Positions 8,294 to 16,890 of a DNA stretch of 64,000 nucleotides are shown piece by piece. The DNA lies in assembly GCF_002836205.1 (NCBI RefSeq), contig NZ_PJBE01000012.1, positions 1,016,735-1,080,734 on the forward strand, written 5' to 3'. The translations under genes were made by a program, and so were the position numbers. Position 1 is the stretch's first letter. Every line of letters starts with the position of its first letter. The stretch is from Shewanella sp. Choline-02u-19. Its GTDB lineage: Bacteria > Pseudomonadota > Gammaproteobacteria > Enterobacterales > Shewanellaceae. The notes beneath the pieces were generated by a model that did not search any database, was not told the DNA's origin, and saw only the letters and a program-made list of their open reading frames with translations.

Positions 8294-8932
8294 TTACTCT
8301 TGCTTCAAAGTCTGCCAGTAATCGTATAGGCCATTGATATCAGATGAGCACATTAATGCCATGGCACTTTTTAGCTGTATATCACTCCATAACCACCATT
8401 GCATCTCAAGTAGTTTAGCGATCTCTGTTTCAGGAAAACGAAAACGAATATGTTTCGCTGGATTTGAACCAACAATAGAGTAGGGCGCGACATCTTTAGT
8501 CACCACAGCACGGCTGGCGATAATGGCGCCATCACCGAGCTTAACGCCACTCATAATCATAGCTTCAGTGCCAATCCATACATCATTGCCTATAACGGTA
8601 TCTCCTGAACGTTCAAAGCCATCTTTAGCGTCAGTAAAGTGTTCGTTTTCTTGGTAGAAAAATGGAAAAGTGCTCACCCAATTATTCTGGTGCCCTTGAT
8701 TACCCGCCATCATAAATACTGCACCTGAACCAATTGAGCAGAAGCTACCAATAATGAGTTTATCGACATCAGTTCTATCGGGCAGCAAGTAACGGGCACA
8801 ATCGTCGAAACTATGGTTGTGATAATAGCCAGAATAATAGCTGTGTTTTCCCACAATGATATTAGGGTTTGTCACTTGCTCTTGCAGTGATTTGCCGACA
8901 AAGGGGCTGTCAAAATAATTGTTCAAACTCAA
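8294..8932 (-). CDS. catB: Type B chloramphenicol O-acetyltransferase (xenobiotic acetyltransferase)
   Basis: 212 residues. It shows the hexapeptide-repeat left-handed beta-helix fold (VIGNDVWIGTEAMIMSGVKLGDGAIIAS) and the XAT hallmarks: NYFDSPFVGKSL at the N-terminus, VGKHSYYSGYYH, and MAGNQGHQNNWVSTFPF, where GNQGH carries the likely catalytic His. Type B enzymes transfer acetyl from acetyl-CoA to chloramphenicol and related acceptors, as trimers in the cytoplasm. There is no integron cassette, IS element or other resistance gene nearby, so this looks like a resident chromosomal catB-like gene. Whether it confers measurable resistance cannot be told from sequence. Confidence 0.85.
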   Translation of the reverse strand: MSLNNYFDSPFVGKSLQEQVTNPNIIVGKHSYYSGYYHNHSFDDCARYLLPDRTDVDKLIIGSFCSIGSGAVFMMAGNQGHQNNWVSTFPFFYQENEHFTDAKDGFERSGDTVIGNDVWIGTEAMIMSGVKLGDGAIIASRAVVTKDVAPYSIVGSNPAKHIRFRFPETEIAKLLEMQWWLWSDIQLKSAMALMCSSDINGLYDYWQTLKQE

Positions 8933-8985
8933 TATCCTCTATGAAGTACTTAACTGGTGCATGATGTTAACTCGTTGTAATTTTG

Positions 8986-9525
8986 CTAGCAGTCCGTCAT
9001 CACTGTGGTGATTGTTGGCTCACCTGATGTTTGCCAGTGATACTGAAAATAGCAGTTAGTCGCTTTAACCTCTGCGGCACTAGGTTCACTTTTATCTAAA
9101 ACACTTTTAGGTGCAGCAATAACGGCATAGCTAGTGGGTACGTAAATACGGTAAGCCCATTCGTTAACATCTAATCCAGCACCTTCAAATATTTCGGGTG
9201 GAGAGGAGTAATCAGATAAAAATCCACTTGCAGTAGCTGTTGCAGCCCATGGTTGATAGTTACTGCCTTTTACGCCAGAAAACTCGACCACATCAGTAAA
9301 AGTATTACCTGAAGTCATGGTTTTGGCTTTAAATAGCGATACTGCGGTTTTAATTGAACCCACGGCCCCTTTAATCACAGCAACGTTTGCATCTGATTTC
9401 ATATTGATAAATTTGGGCAATGCCGTAACAGCCAAAACACCTAAAATAATAATAACGACAACCAACTCTATGAGGGTGAAGCCTGAATTGTGGGGAAGTG
9501 ATGCATTTTGTTTATTCATATTCAT
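8986..9525 (-). CDS. Type IV pilin-like (MSHA-type) protein
   Basis: About 179 residues from the Met at 9525. A 15-residue leader ends in Gly before FTLIELVVVIIILGVLA, the classic prepilin cleavage site, with Glu5 of the mature protein. After the N-terminal helix comes LPKFINMKSDANVAVIKGAVGSIKTA, typical of MshA/pseudopilin proteins, and two Cys near the C-terminus (ATNCYFQYHW, TDC) could form the pilin disulfide. No other pilus gene is in the window, so it is an orphan pilin or pseudopilin that would rely on a PilD peptidase and an assembly machine elsewhere. An upstream start at 9582 is possible but gives an unusually long leader. Confidence 0.78.
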   Translation of the reverse strand: MNMNKQNASLPHNSGFTLIELVVVIIILGVLAVTALPKFINMKSDANVAVIKGAVGSIKTAVSLFKAKTMTSGNTFTDVVEFSGVKGSNYQPWAATATASGFLSDYSSPPEIFEGAGLDVNEWAYRIYVPTSYAVIAAPKSVLDKSEPSAAEVKATNCYFQYHWQTSGEPTITTVMTDC

Positions 9526-9618
9526 TTTGAGTAACGCCTGGTTATTATTTACAAGTTTGTCGAGTAGCTGAATAGCTATCATCTACTGTTGAAAGAGTGT
9601 GGCAATGCAGACGCAGCG

Positions 9619-9921
9619 TTAGTTGCTTTGTCTCAATAGCGACGCTGTTTTTGCGGCGAGTCTGTTAATTATGCCGCGCGCTTCTTTCAAGCTTGCACCG
9701 GTATCTTTGCGATAAAGCCTGATAGCAGTTAGTTTTTTACCGAGAGTAATGGCAGTTAATACTTCTTTAGATACATTGATGTTGTTATGAAAAAAAATAC
9801 CGTTGTTTTTTAACAAGGAGTCAATTTTGTGTTCGATGACTCTCAACCGTTTGTCGGTTGACCTCTGTGTGTTGAAGCTAACAATCAGTATGAATAAGCC
9901 TATAATAAGTAATTCGTCCAT
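9619..9921 (-). CDS. Membrane-anchored ribosomal L7/L12 C-terminal-like domain protein
   Basis: About 100 residues from the Met at 9921 (GGAG upstream). A single hydrophobic helix (ELLIIGLFILIVSF) is followed by a coiled segment (RLRVIEHKIDSLLK) and a C-terminal LGKKLTAIRLYRKDTGASLKEARGIINRL, which matches the ligand-binding helix-turn of the L7/L12 C-terminal domain (KIxAIKxyRexTGxxLKEAKxxV). Similar small membrane proteins occur in other bacteria without assigned function. A longer version starting at 10017 has no better ribosome site. It is not a ribosomal protein gene: the rest of L7/L12 is missing. Confidence 0.65.
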   Translation of the reverse strand: MDELLIIGLFILIVSFNTQRSTDKRLRVIEHKIDSLLKNNGIFFHNNINVSKEVLTAITLGKKLTAIRLYRKDTGASLKEARGIINRLAAKTASLLRQSN

Positions 9922-10080
9922 GATATAAAATCTCCATTGTGGTATCGCACTCTCGTTAGAGAGAGTAAAGCAGTAAAGTGCTCTTTTATCCTTATTGATA
10001 AGGCGAGTATGTAACATTAACTTATGAGTCTACAAATTTAATGTGTTTACAACAAGTGTGCAGCCTCACATTCACGATAC

Positions 10081-10118
10081 AAAAAAGCCGATAATGACAT
10101 AATCATTATCGGCTTTTT
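10081..10118. terminator. Strong bidirectional terminator
   Basis: AAAAAAGCCGATAATGA and TCATTATCGGCTTTTTT form a perfect 17-bp stem with a short loop. A-run and T-run on the two sides let it work on both strands. It ends the torECAD transcript. Confidence 0.9.
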
Positions 10119-10156
10119 TACGGTTGTCTTTCAGAGTACCAGTTGCTCAGTCTGTA

Positions 10157-10810
10157 TTAGCTTTCGTTTTCAAGCCATTCAATATCTGACTCCACCCAAG
10201 CTAACGTGAGCTGCGCTAATGCGATATAGAACTTACCGGTATCGACATTGGCGACTTTAGCGACAAGCTTTGGTAACCAGTTAGCTAGGTAGTTGCGGAT
10301 AAACAGTAGTTGCTCTTGGTGACGGCTATGCATACTGATATGTGCTATATAGGCCAATATCACCGCGAGATGATCTGCGGGCTCGGGGAACTCACTTTGC
10401 ACCTGCAACTGACTCTGTTTTAAAAACTGTGTCATCTGCTGGTGCTGCTCACCAAAGAGTAATGGCTCATTGCTTTTTGTGACAGGTTTATCACTTGAGC
10501 TGTTATTTAAATAGAGGCTAGCGTATGGCGAGGCACTGTGCTTGGTACCGACTAAAAACAAACCACAATAATCAGCCGAAAGCTCGAGTAGCGCTTTGTC
10601 GCTATTAAGCTTTGCGAGTTCAGCTACCAGCACATCAACATCTGCTTTAAAATCGGGCTCACTAGCAAGTTGAGACCAAAATGCTTGTGCTTGAGTACAG
10701 GTCAATTCATGCAATGTTTTATGATCTACCTCTTTCGCAAACAATGATGAAAGTAGCTGATAAATCGTGCTTCTGACTTGATTTACGGGGTTAGCTGTTA
10801 CTGCGCTCAT
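10157..10810 (-). CDS. torD: TorD chaperone for TMAO reductase
   Basis: 217 residues. This is a cytoplasmic, all-helical chaperone of the TorD/DmsD family; the stretch ELSADYCGLFLVGTKHSASPYASLYL carries the family pattern (Y..LF.G...PYaS.y). TorD binds the Tat signal and the core of TorA, keeps it open for insertion of the bis-MGD molybdenum cofactor and prevents early export. It is the last gene of torECAD and overlaps the torA stop by 4 bases (ATGA), so the two are translationally coupled. The bidirectional terminator lies just downstream. Confidence 0.93.
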   Translation of the reverse strand: MSAVTANPVNQVRSTIYQLLSSLFAKEVDHKTLHELTCTQAQAFWSQLASEPDFKADVDVLVAELAKLNSDKALLELSADYCGLFLVGTKHSASPYASLYLNNSSSDKPVTKSNEPLLFGEQHQQMTQFLKQSQLQVQSEFPEPADHLAVILAYIAHISMHSRHQEQLLFIRNYLANWLPKLVAKVANVDTGKFYIALAQLTLAWVESDIEWLENES

Positions 10811-13299
10811 AGTGTTATCTCAACGGGTCCGCTAAATGAACTTACAACAGGTACTTTACCTTTATACTTTTCAAATTCAACTAAACAAGTGTAAGCAGAG
10901 CACGCTTGAGCAAGCTTTGAAGTACCAATATCTTGCGTCAGAGTATTTGGATCCCCGTAGCTACACAGTGCGCCAATTTCTGCGCCGCCCTCTTTGCTGC
11001 CATCTTCGCCGACAGGACCATACCAAGCGCCTTCGTGGATACGAATAACCCCTTTAGGGAAGTTATTTGAAACCACTGCACCAGCAAGCAGCTGACCGCG
11101 GTCGTTAAACACCCGCACCACATCGCCTGCTTTTATGCCGCGTTGCTTGGCGTCATCAGGGTTTAAGTAGACGGGCTCACGCCCCTTAACAGTGTAAGTT
11201 TCACGGTACTCTTCTGACTCGCACATTTGTGAATGCAAACGCTTATCAGGGTGGCAAGACTGCATCCACATTGGGAATTTGTCTGAACCTGGACCGCCAT
11301 GGCTGCGTTCTGATTTTTCCATCCAAGTCGGGTGACCTGGGCAGTCATCGTACTGGTACTGAGCTATTTTACGGCTGAAGATCTCAATTAAGCCAGAAGG
11401 AGTTCCTAAAGGATTGATCTCAGGGTCTTCTCTAAAGGCTGCGTGACGTGTCCAAGGTTTACCTTCACCGAAGTGAACGTAACCCTCTTTCCAGAACGCA
11501 TCAAAGTCTGGCATGTCAAACTTACCCGCATTGGCATTTTTACAGTCAGTGTAAAGCTTGTTTAGCCAGTCACGTTCCGTCATACCACGGGTGTACTCTT
11601 TCTCTTTACCCATTAGGCGGGCAAAGCGAGTGAAAATTTCGAAATCTGACAAGCTGTCAAACAGCGGTTCAACCATCTTCTGCATCGCCAGTACACCGCG
11701 GTTAGCATAACTGCCGTAGACGTCGATGTCGTTACGCTCAAAAGTGGTACACGCTGGCAGAACGATATCTGAGAAGCGACAGGTCGCAGTCCAGTTCATA
11801 TCGATAGTGACCACACACTCAAGCTTTTGGAACGCTTGCTTCATGCGGTTACGATCTTGGTGATGGTTCCAAGGGTTATTACCGGAAAACACCATCATCT
11901 TGATATCTGGGAAGGTGACTTTTGAACCGTTAGAGTCAATGGTTTTGCCTGGTTCTAGAATGGCATCAATCCAACGCGCAACTGGTATGGTGCTGCTAGT
12001 GCCTTTAAAGTCATTGCTATCGAACAGTGGCTTTTGGTCTTCGTCCAAGTTACGTGGGAAAGCGCCAGGTGCTGCTGCACCTGATGATGGCACGCCAATG
12101 CTTGAGTAGTGGTGACCATAGCTAATACCGCCGCCAGGTAGACCAATTTGGCCTGTCATAGTGGCAAGTACCGCTGCCATCCAATAAGGTTGTTCGCCGT
12201 GCTGCTGGCGTTGAATACACCAGCCCATGAGCATTTGAGTGCGACCTTTAGTCATCACTTTTGCGAGATCGCGGATGATCTCAGCGGAAACTCCTGTGAT
12301 CTCAGCAGCCCATTCAGGTGTCTTCTCTACACCATCAGTTTCGCCTTGGATATAAGGTAGGAATCTATCGAATCCTAAGCTGTATCCTTCAATGAATTTA
12401 GTGTCATGCAGATTTTTAGCCACCATTTCATGGGCGATACCTAGCATTAATGCCACATCAGTTTGTGGATTAACATACAGCTGCTCACAGCCTAAATACT
12501 GCTGCGTTTTGGTGACAACAGGATCGATACTGATAACGCGTATTTCACCCTTAGCCACTTTCTCTTTCAGCTGCGCAAGGTAAGCGTATGACTCATGCGT
12601 TTCAGCGTTCCAACCCACTTGTAAGTTCTTGTACGGATCGTTTGACCATAAAATAATGGTCTTAGAATTTTCAAGAATAAGCGGCCATGATGTGCCTTGG
12701 GCATACACTTCGGTTGAACCCAAGATGTAAGGCAAAATGGTTTGTCCTGCCCCTGTTGAGTAGTCGCCAACCTTTTTAATGAAGTTGCCATGCATGCCTA
12801 CGGCGCGTTGCATATGGCTCGTGCTTGAGTGCAGCTGGCCTGTTGCGCGCCAGCCAGTCTGGCCAGCATGTAGCCCTGATGGACCATATTTAGTTTGTAC
12901 TTCATCAAGCGAGTCTTTAAACAAAGACAGCGCTTTATCCCATGTCACTCGCACAAAGCGGAAGTCGCCTCGTTGCGTGGTATCGCTTTTGTGACCCTTG
13001 AGTAAGAAGTCTAAGCGCACCATAGGGTAGCGTACACGCGACGGGTTATAGACCAAGCCTTTAACACCGTTAATCATGTCGGTTGGATACTTGTCTCTTT
13101 CAAATGGAATGACTTGATCTATCACGCCATTTTTGCGCTTCATTTTAAAAGCACCAAAGTGCGATCCTGTGGTGAGCCAACCTTCGTTAGTCTTGGCTGC
13201 TGAAGCGGCTAACGCATTCAATGGCGCAAGGACTGACGACCCGCTAAGTACAACATAAGATGTGCCGACTAAGCCTTTTAAAAAGTCTCTTCTTTTCAT
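10807..13299 (-). CDS. torA: Trimethylamine-N-oxide reductase, catalytic subunit
   Basis: 830 residues, normal for TorA. The N-terminus RRDFLKGLVGTSYVVLSG is a twin-arginine signal, so the enzyme works in the periplasm. It is a molybdopterin oxidoreductase of the DMSO reductase family: the Mo ligand is expected to be Ser181 in GDYSTGAGQ, and conserved cofactor stretches include LWSNDPYKNLQVGWN, GWCIQRQQHGEQPYW, MTGQIGLPGGGISYG and, at the end, the dinucleotide-binding domain (YLNPDDAKQRGIKAGDVVRV). It reduces TMAO to trimethylamine with electrons from TorC. Absence of an N-terminal Fe-S cysteine cluster fits TorA. It lies between torC (14-base gap) and torD (overlap). Confidence 0.95.
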   Translation of the reverse strand: MKRRDFLKGLVGTSYVVLSGSSVLAPLNALAASAAKTNEGWLTTGSHFGAFKMKRKNGVIDQVIPFERDKYPTDMINGVKGLVYNPSRVRYPMVRLDFLLKGHKSDTTQRGDFRFVRVTWDKALSLFKDSLDEVQTKYGPSGLHAGQTGWRATGQLHSSTSHMQRAVGMHGNFIKKVGDYSTGAGQTILPYILGSTEVYAQGTSWPLILENSKTIILWSNDPYKNLQVGWNAETHESYAYLAQLKEKVAKGEIRVISIDPVVTKTQQYLGCEQLYVNPQTDVALMLGIAHEMVAKNLHDTKFIEGYSLGFDRFLPYIQGETDGVEKTPEWAAEITGVSAEIIRDLAKVMTKGRTQMLMGWCIQRQQHGEQPYWMAAVLATMTGQIGLPGGGISYGHHYSSIGVPSSGAAAPGAFPRNLDEDQKPLFDSNDFKGTSSTIPVARWIDAILEPGKTIDSNGSKVTFPDIKMMVFSGNNPWNHHQDRNRMKQAFQKLECVVTIDMNWTATCRFSDIVLPACTTFERNDIDVYGSYANRGVLAMQKMVEPLFDSLSDFEIFTRFARLMGKEKEYTRGMTERDWLNKLYTDCKNANAGKFDMPDFDAFWKEGYVHFGEGKPWTRHAAFREDPEINPLGTPSGLIEIFSRKIAQYQYDDCPGHPTWMEKSERSHGGPGSDKFPMWMQSCHPDKRLHSQMCESEEYRETYTVKGREPVYLNPDDAKQRGIKAGDVVRVFNDRGQLLAGAVVSNNFPKGVIRIHEGAWYGPVGEDGSKEGGAEIGALCSYGDPNTLTQDIGTSKLAQACSAYTCLVEFEKYKGKVPVVSSFSGPVEITL

Positions 13300-13313
13300 A
13301 ATGTGATGTCCTA

Positions 13314-14492
13314 TTAGTGAGCCGACTTATTGAAAGTTGATGAATGCTCTTGTAAGTACTTTTGCACTAAAGCTTGAGTATCTTGGTCCATATTGACGAA
13401 GGCGATCATGCCTTGGAACATACCAGGCCATGTGTTGGCGTCAAAGTGACTCTCGTCCGGTTGGGTATGGCATACGCTACAGCTGGTGCTATATGTGCTA
13501 CGCGCATAATCCCAAAGTGGCTGTAGGTCGCTGAGTAGGTAGTCGGTATCTGTCCAGATTACGGTTTCTACACGTTGCCATTTAAGGCCTGTCATTGGGT
13601 CTTCTTTCTCTTCGAAGGTGGTGATTACACCCTCTTCAAGTGCTGCATCTTTGGTTAGCTGAGCCGATAGAATATTTAAGCCAAAGTCGTAGTAGATAAC
13701 GCGACCTGCACCAATTTTCTTTCTCCAACCGTTGATACCAATCTTGGCGCGGTTGCCTTTAAGTTCTAACACTTTCACTTTAGTGGCGATGTTTAATGTG
13801 CCAGCCTCAACATCGGTTTTTTCGTTGAAATAAACAGGTTTAGTCAATGCTGAGAAATAGGTTTTGTTAACCTCTAAGCCGTTAACGCCGGAACCGACTT
13901 CTGCAATTAACTCTGGTGCACGAGCGGTGCCCATATCGGGAAGCTTATGGGCGATACCTTTATGACAATCAACACAGCTTTGGTCGAGTTTAGCTGCGCG
14001 TTTCATCTGCTTTTGCGCTAGCTTAGACATGCTGTCCCATTTCATTGAGTCATAGTTGTGGCAGTTTTTACACGCAAGAGAGTTATCACGGTCGAATCGT
14101 TTCCACTCACGGCTGGCCATTTCTAGACGTTTGTCTTCGAATTTTTCAGGTGTATTGACGGTTTGCAGTAACCAGCCCCACATATCGTGAGAGGCTTCAA
14201 TTTTGCGGCCAATTTTACGGCTCCAATCATGGGGTACGTGGCAATCTGGGCAGGTTGCGCGAACGCCGGAATGATTTGACCAATGCACTGTCTCTTGCAG
14301 CTCTTTATAAGGCATGCTTTCCATGCTGTGGCAGCTAATACAAAACTCTTCAGTATTTGTTGCTTGAAGTGCAGTGTTAAAACCACCCCAAAAGATAATG
14401 CCCATAATAAAGGCTGAAACACTGACTGAGCCCAGTGTGAGGTATTGTGTCGGTTTGTTTAATGTGCGCCAGATGTTAAGCAACCATCTCAT
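13314..14492 (-). CDS. torC: Pentaheme c-type cytochrome TorC
   Basis: 392 residues. An N-terminal membrane anchor (LGSVSVSAFIMGIIFWGGF) is followed by a NapC/NirT-type tetraheme domain with CISCH, CPDCH, CKNCH and CVDCH, and a C-terminal domain with a fifth heme, CSVCH, near residue 345. This five-heme layout is that of TorC. It takes electrons from the menaquinol pool at the inner membrane and passes them to TorA in the periplasm; in E. coli the C-terminal domain also takes part in regulation with TorS. A GAGGA ribosome site precedes the ATG. Confidence 0.95.
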   Translation of the reverse strand: MRWLLNIWRTLNKPTQYLTLGSVSVSAFIMGIIFWGGFNTALQATNTEEFCISCHSMESMPYKELQETVHWSNHSGVRATCPDCHVPHDWSRKIGRKIEASHDMWGWLLQTVNTPEKFEDKRLEMASREWKRFDRDNSLACKNCHNYDSMKWDSMSKLAQKQMKRAAKLDQSCVDCHKGIAHKLPDMGTARAPELIAEVGSGVNGLEVNKTYFSALTKPVYFNEKTDVEAGTLNIATKVKVLELKGNRAKIGINGWRKKIGAGRVIYYDFGLNILSAQLTKDAALEEGVITTFEEKEDPMTGLKWQRVETVIWTDTDYLLSDLQPLWDYARSTYSTSCSVCHTQPDESHFDANTWPGMFQGMIAFVNMDQDTQALVQKYLQEHSSTFNKSAH

Positions 14493-14533
14493 AATCGCAT
14501 CCTCGTAATAAGTTTAAAAAGTGGAAAAGGGGA

Positions 14534-14704
14534 TTAGTGAGCGACAACGCCACCAAATGCTTGGATCATCCAAATGATGAAGCCATAGGTACTAACAAAA
14601 GCGATGCTTAATGCAGGAAATAAAATAAAGATGATAAAAAATAATGCTTTAAGTTCATCCTTCTTATTACTAGTGTATTTTTTTGTGGGGTTTTGATTCG
14701 TCAT
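14534..14704 (-). CDS. torE: TorE small membrane protein (NapE-like)
   Basis: A 56-residue ORF. The product starts MTNQNPTKKYTSNKKDELKA, then has one membrane helix (LFFIIFILFPALSIAFVSTYGFI split about a Pro) and ends WMIQAFGGVVAH. This is the NapE/TorE pattern: a charged cytoplasmic start, a conserved FPALS inside the helix, and YGFxIWMxQ. It is the first gene of torECAD, as known in Shewanella. Its role in TMAO respiration is unclear; NapE-type proteins are thought to sit with the quinol-oxidising partner. The three TorR boxes lie directly upstream. Confidence 0.9.
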   Translation of the reverse strand: MTNQNPTKKYTSNKKDELKALFFIIFILFPALSIAFVSTYGFIIWMIQAFGGVVAH

Positions 14705-14743
14705 GACTATTTAGCTCCAGCTAACCCTTTCTTTGATGAGGCC

Positions 14744-14820
14744 ATTATAAGGAGAGGTTGTGAACAGCGATGTGGGTAACAATGAACAAGTTAAGACAAG
14801 TTATGACAATATATGAACAG
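14744..14820 (-). promoter_or_regulatory. torECAD promoter with three TorR-type boxes
   Basis: Read on the minus strand, CTGTTCATAT (14811-14820) is identical to the E. coli tor-box decamer. CTTGTTCATT (14781-14790) and CTGTTCACAA (14758-14767) are close variants. A perfect TATAAT lies at 14744-14749 with no recognisable -35, as expected for an activator-dependent promoter. TorR bound here would start torECAD in the presence of TMAO. The torS/torR genes are not in this window. Confidence 0.8.
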
Positions 14821-15016
14821 AATTATGGTGCAGTGTTTTGGTGAGTTTTTATAGTTTAATATCAGGTGTTTACTGTGTTTTTAGTCGATTGGTGTAGACC
14901 CGGTTTTGGAGGTGTGAATGTCGAAGTGCAGGTTAAAACAGGATGATGGCTCAATAATAACGCCGCGCTGAAAAGTGCGCGGCTAAACGGTGATGATTAA
15001 TCGACAGTATTGTGGA

Positions 15017-15346
15017 TTACTTGCTGATGACGATATAGCTGATAAAGCTAATCCAGCTGAGGGTTAATAATCCCCAGGGTAAGTAGGGGCTGGCCGCGCG
15101 ATCTTCTATATTATCCTCGACATCATGTTCGTTTTCAGTGGTACGGGCTTTAGCACGCACTTGCTGTTTTTTCTGTTTGTCGCGAACACGTGCTTTGCCT
15201 TTTTGCTGTTTTTTATACTCCGCAATGCCTTTTTCAATTCCTAGCGCAATGAGTTTCGTTTGCTCTTTAGTTTGCCCTGGTTTTTGAATTGATTTTGCCA
15301 CTTTTACGGCTTCGTTTTTAGTTTCGTCTGAGATCGGCTGTGCCAT
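15017..15346 (-). CDS. DUF2956 small membrane protein
   Basis: 109 residues. The N-terminus MAQPISDETKNEAVKVAKSI and the KPGQTKEQTKLIALGIEKGIAEYKKQQK stretch are typical of DUF2956, found mainly in Shewanella and Vibrio relatives. A long basic region (KARVRDKQKKQQVRAKAR) is followed by one C-terminal membrane helix (LPWGLLTLSWISFISYIVI). It is probably a tail-anchored inner-membrane protein. Function unknown. It lies 60 bases downstream of hutW on the same strand and may be co-transcribed. Confidence 0.82.
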   Translation of the reverse strand: MAQPISDETKNEAVKVAKSIQKPGQTKEQTKLIALGIEKGIAEYKKQQKGKARVRDKQKKQQVRAKARTTENEHDVEDNIEDRAASPYLPWGLLTLSWISFISYIVISK

Positions 15347-15406
15347 ATTTTATGAATGCTTAGCTAAGAATAAGCTCACTATAACATGAGCTCATTTATC
15401 ATTTAC

Positions 15407-16759
15407 TTACTTATTTTCAGCCAAAAACTCAAACAAACCCGTTTGCATATTCACGTTCCAAAAGCGCCCAGCCAAGGTCAAAGTAAGGGCGTCGTTATTA
15501 AGTTGCGCCAGACCATTGGTTTGCCATGCATGAAAGAGTGGCTGTAACTGCTGCTGTAAGCTGGCCTCTAGTTGAGAAAATTGCAGTGTTCCACCGTCTA
15601 GGCCGCGTTTAAAAATCGCATCGAGTTCGGCTGATGGATTTGGGCTCAATGCCATTCCGGGCACTTTAGTGGGGGTTGCCTCATCTATAACGTCAGTGGA
15701 TTGTGAGTGGGCTAGGTGCCAGTTGGTTAAGCTGCGGGCATTCATTACCCCATGGCCATGGATACTGCCACCAGCACCGGCGCCAAACGGCAGTATTTCG
15801 ATACCGCTTTTGGCAAGTGAGTTATAGATGCTGCGTTCACGGTTGTCGCGACGCCAGTGGCAGCTGGATAACCGTTGCCACTGGTTTGATTCGAGTAAGT
15901 TGGCGCCATAGGCGTACATCTGCGCCCGCGTTTGGCTATCGGCCTGAAATTCACTTTCGTCGGTGCCAAGTATTTTGCCTTTCTCGCTAGCCCGGTCGAT
16001 GCGAGTGCCGCCGAGGCCTATCAATTGATAGAGATCGACCCCATGTACACCACTGTCGATAACGGCTTGCAGATCTTGTTGCCAAATATCTAAGGTCTGA
16101 CCGGGTAGCCCAAAAATAAGATCGATGACGATACTGGCGCTCGGATGTTGGCTCAACTCATTAAGGCGGCTGAGTAAGGTGTCTTTATCATCAAAGCGTC
16201 CGGCGGCTTGGCGTACATGAGTATCGAAGCTTTGCACTCCAAACGAGAAGCGGTTAAATCCGTTATCTAACGCACTGTGCCATTTGTCATCATCAAAGCC
16301 ATTGAGGCGGCCTTCGAGCGACACTTCGGCATTCTTTATCAATGGGAATTTGCTTATCGCTGCGCCTAACATCGCGATCTCATCGGCCTGCATATCGGTC
16401 GGTGTGCCGCCGCCAACATAGACGGTATCAAATGGCTGACTTTGGGCTAAAGGCGTGTCTGCAGCAATCCTTAACTGTTCGCAGAGGCGGCTAACATAGC
16501 GGCTAATTCGCTCAGGATTAGTGCCATTTTCAAAGAAATTACAGAAGCTACAGCGCTTACGACAAAAGGGAATATGGATATACAGTGCCCGTTGGTTACT
16601 CTTGCTGGGTTGTTGCCACCATTGATGCCAAAGTGCCGGTGTTAAGTTGACAGGGCGACTGCCACTGCGACCGGCATGGGGAACACTTTTGACTTTAAAG
16701 GCATTTTGCAATGGTTCAGGACTTGCTATGCCAGTCATGGTCGGCGTTAGGATCATCAT
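15407..16759 (-). CDS. hutW: Heme-degrading radical SAM enzyme HutW (ChuW-like)
   Basis: About 450 residues in the HemN/HemW superfamily. Cys69, Cys73 and Cys76 (numbered from the upstream TTG) in the CxxxCxxC loop CRKRCSFC bind the radical-SAM [4Fe-4S] cluster, preceded by YIHIPF. VYVGGGTPTDM and FSFGVQSFD follow as in HemN-like proteins, and a C-terminal extension with GAGAGGSIHGHGVMNAR is typical of HutW. ChuW of E. coli O157 opens heme without oxygen by methylation, giving anaerobilin and free iron; HutW should do the same in the cytoplasm. A Fur box lies 30-50 bases upstream of the start, so it should be induced by iron starvation. I chose the tandem ATGs after GAGAG. Confidence 0.88.
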   Translation of the reverse strand: MMILTPTMTGIASPEPLQNAFKVKSVPHAGRSGSRPVNLTPALWHQWWQQPSKSNQRALYIHIPFCRKRCSFCNFFENGTNPERISRYVSRLCEQLRIAADTPLAQSQPFDTVYVGGGTPTDMQADEIAMLGAAISKFPLIKNAEVSLEGRLNGFDDDKWHSALDNGFNRFSFGVQSFDTHVRQAAGRFDDKDTLLSRLNELSQHPSASIVIDLIFGLPGQTLDIWQQDLQAVIDSGVHGVDLYQLIGLGGTRIDRASEKGKILGTDESEFQADSQTRAQMYAYGANLLESNQWQRLSSCHWRRDNRERSIYNSLAKSGIEILPFGAGAGGSIHGHGVMNARSLTNWHLAHSQSTDVIDEATPTKVPGMALSPNPSAELDAIFKRGLDGGTLQFSQLEASLQQQLQPLFHAWQTNGLAQLNNDALTLTLAGRFWNVNMQTGLFEFLAENK

Positions 16760-16787
16760 TACTCTCAAATCGTAAAATCAATTCAAA

Positions 16788-16806
16788 GGCAATGATAATC
16801 ATTATC
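16788..16806. promoter_or_regulatory. Fur box upstream of hutW
   Basis: GGCAATGATAATCATTATC matches 17 of 19 positions of the consensus GATAATGATAATCATTATC. It sits just upstream of hutW, with no other gene near enough to be its target. Confidence 0.88.
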
Positions 16807-16890
16807 AAGTAGCACTTTGGTGCGATGGATCAATATCTGTTGCTTTGCATTGTAAATCTAAGCTTTGGATGTTGTGTTTGCGAGTAGAAG

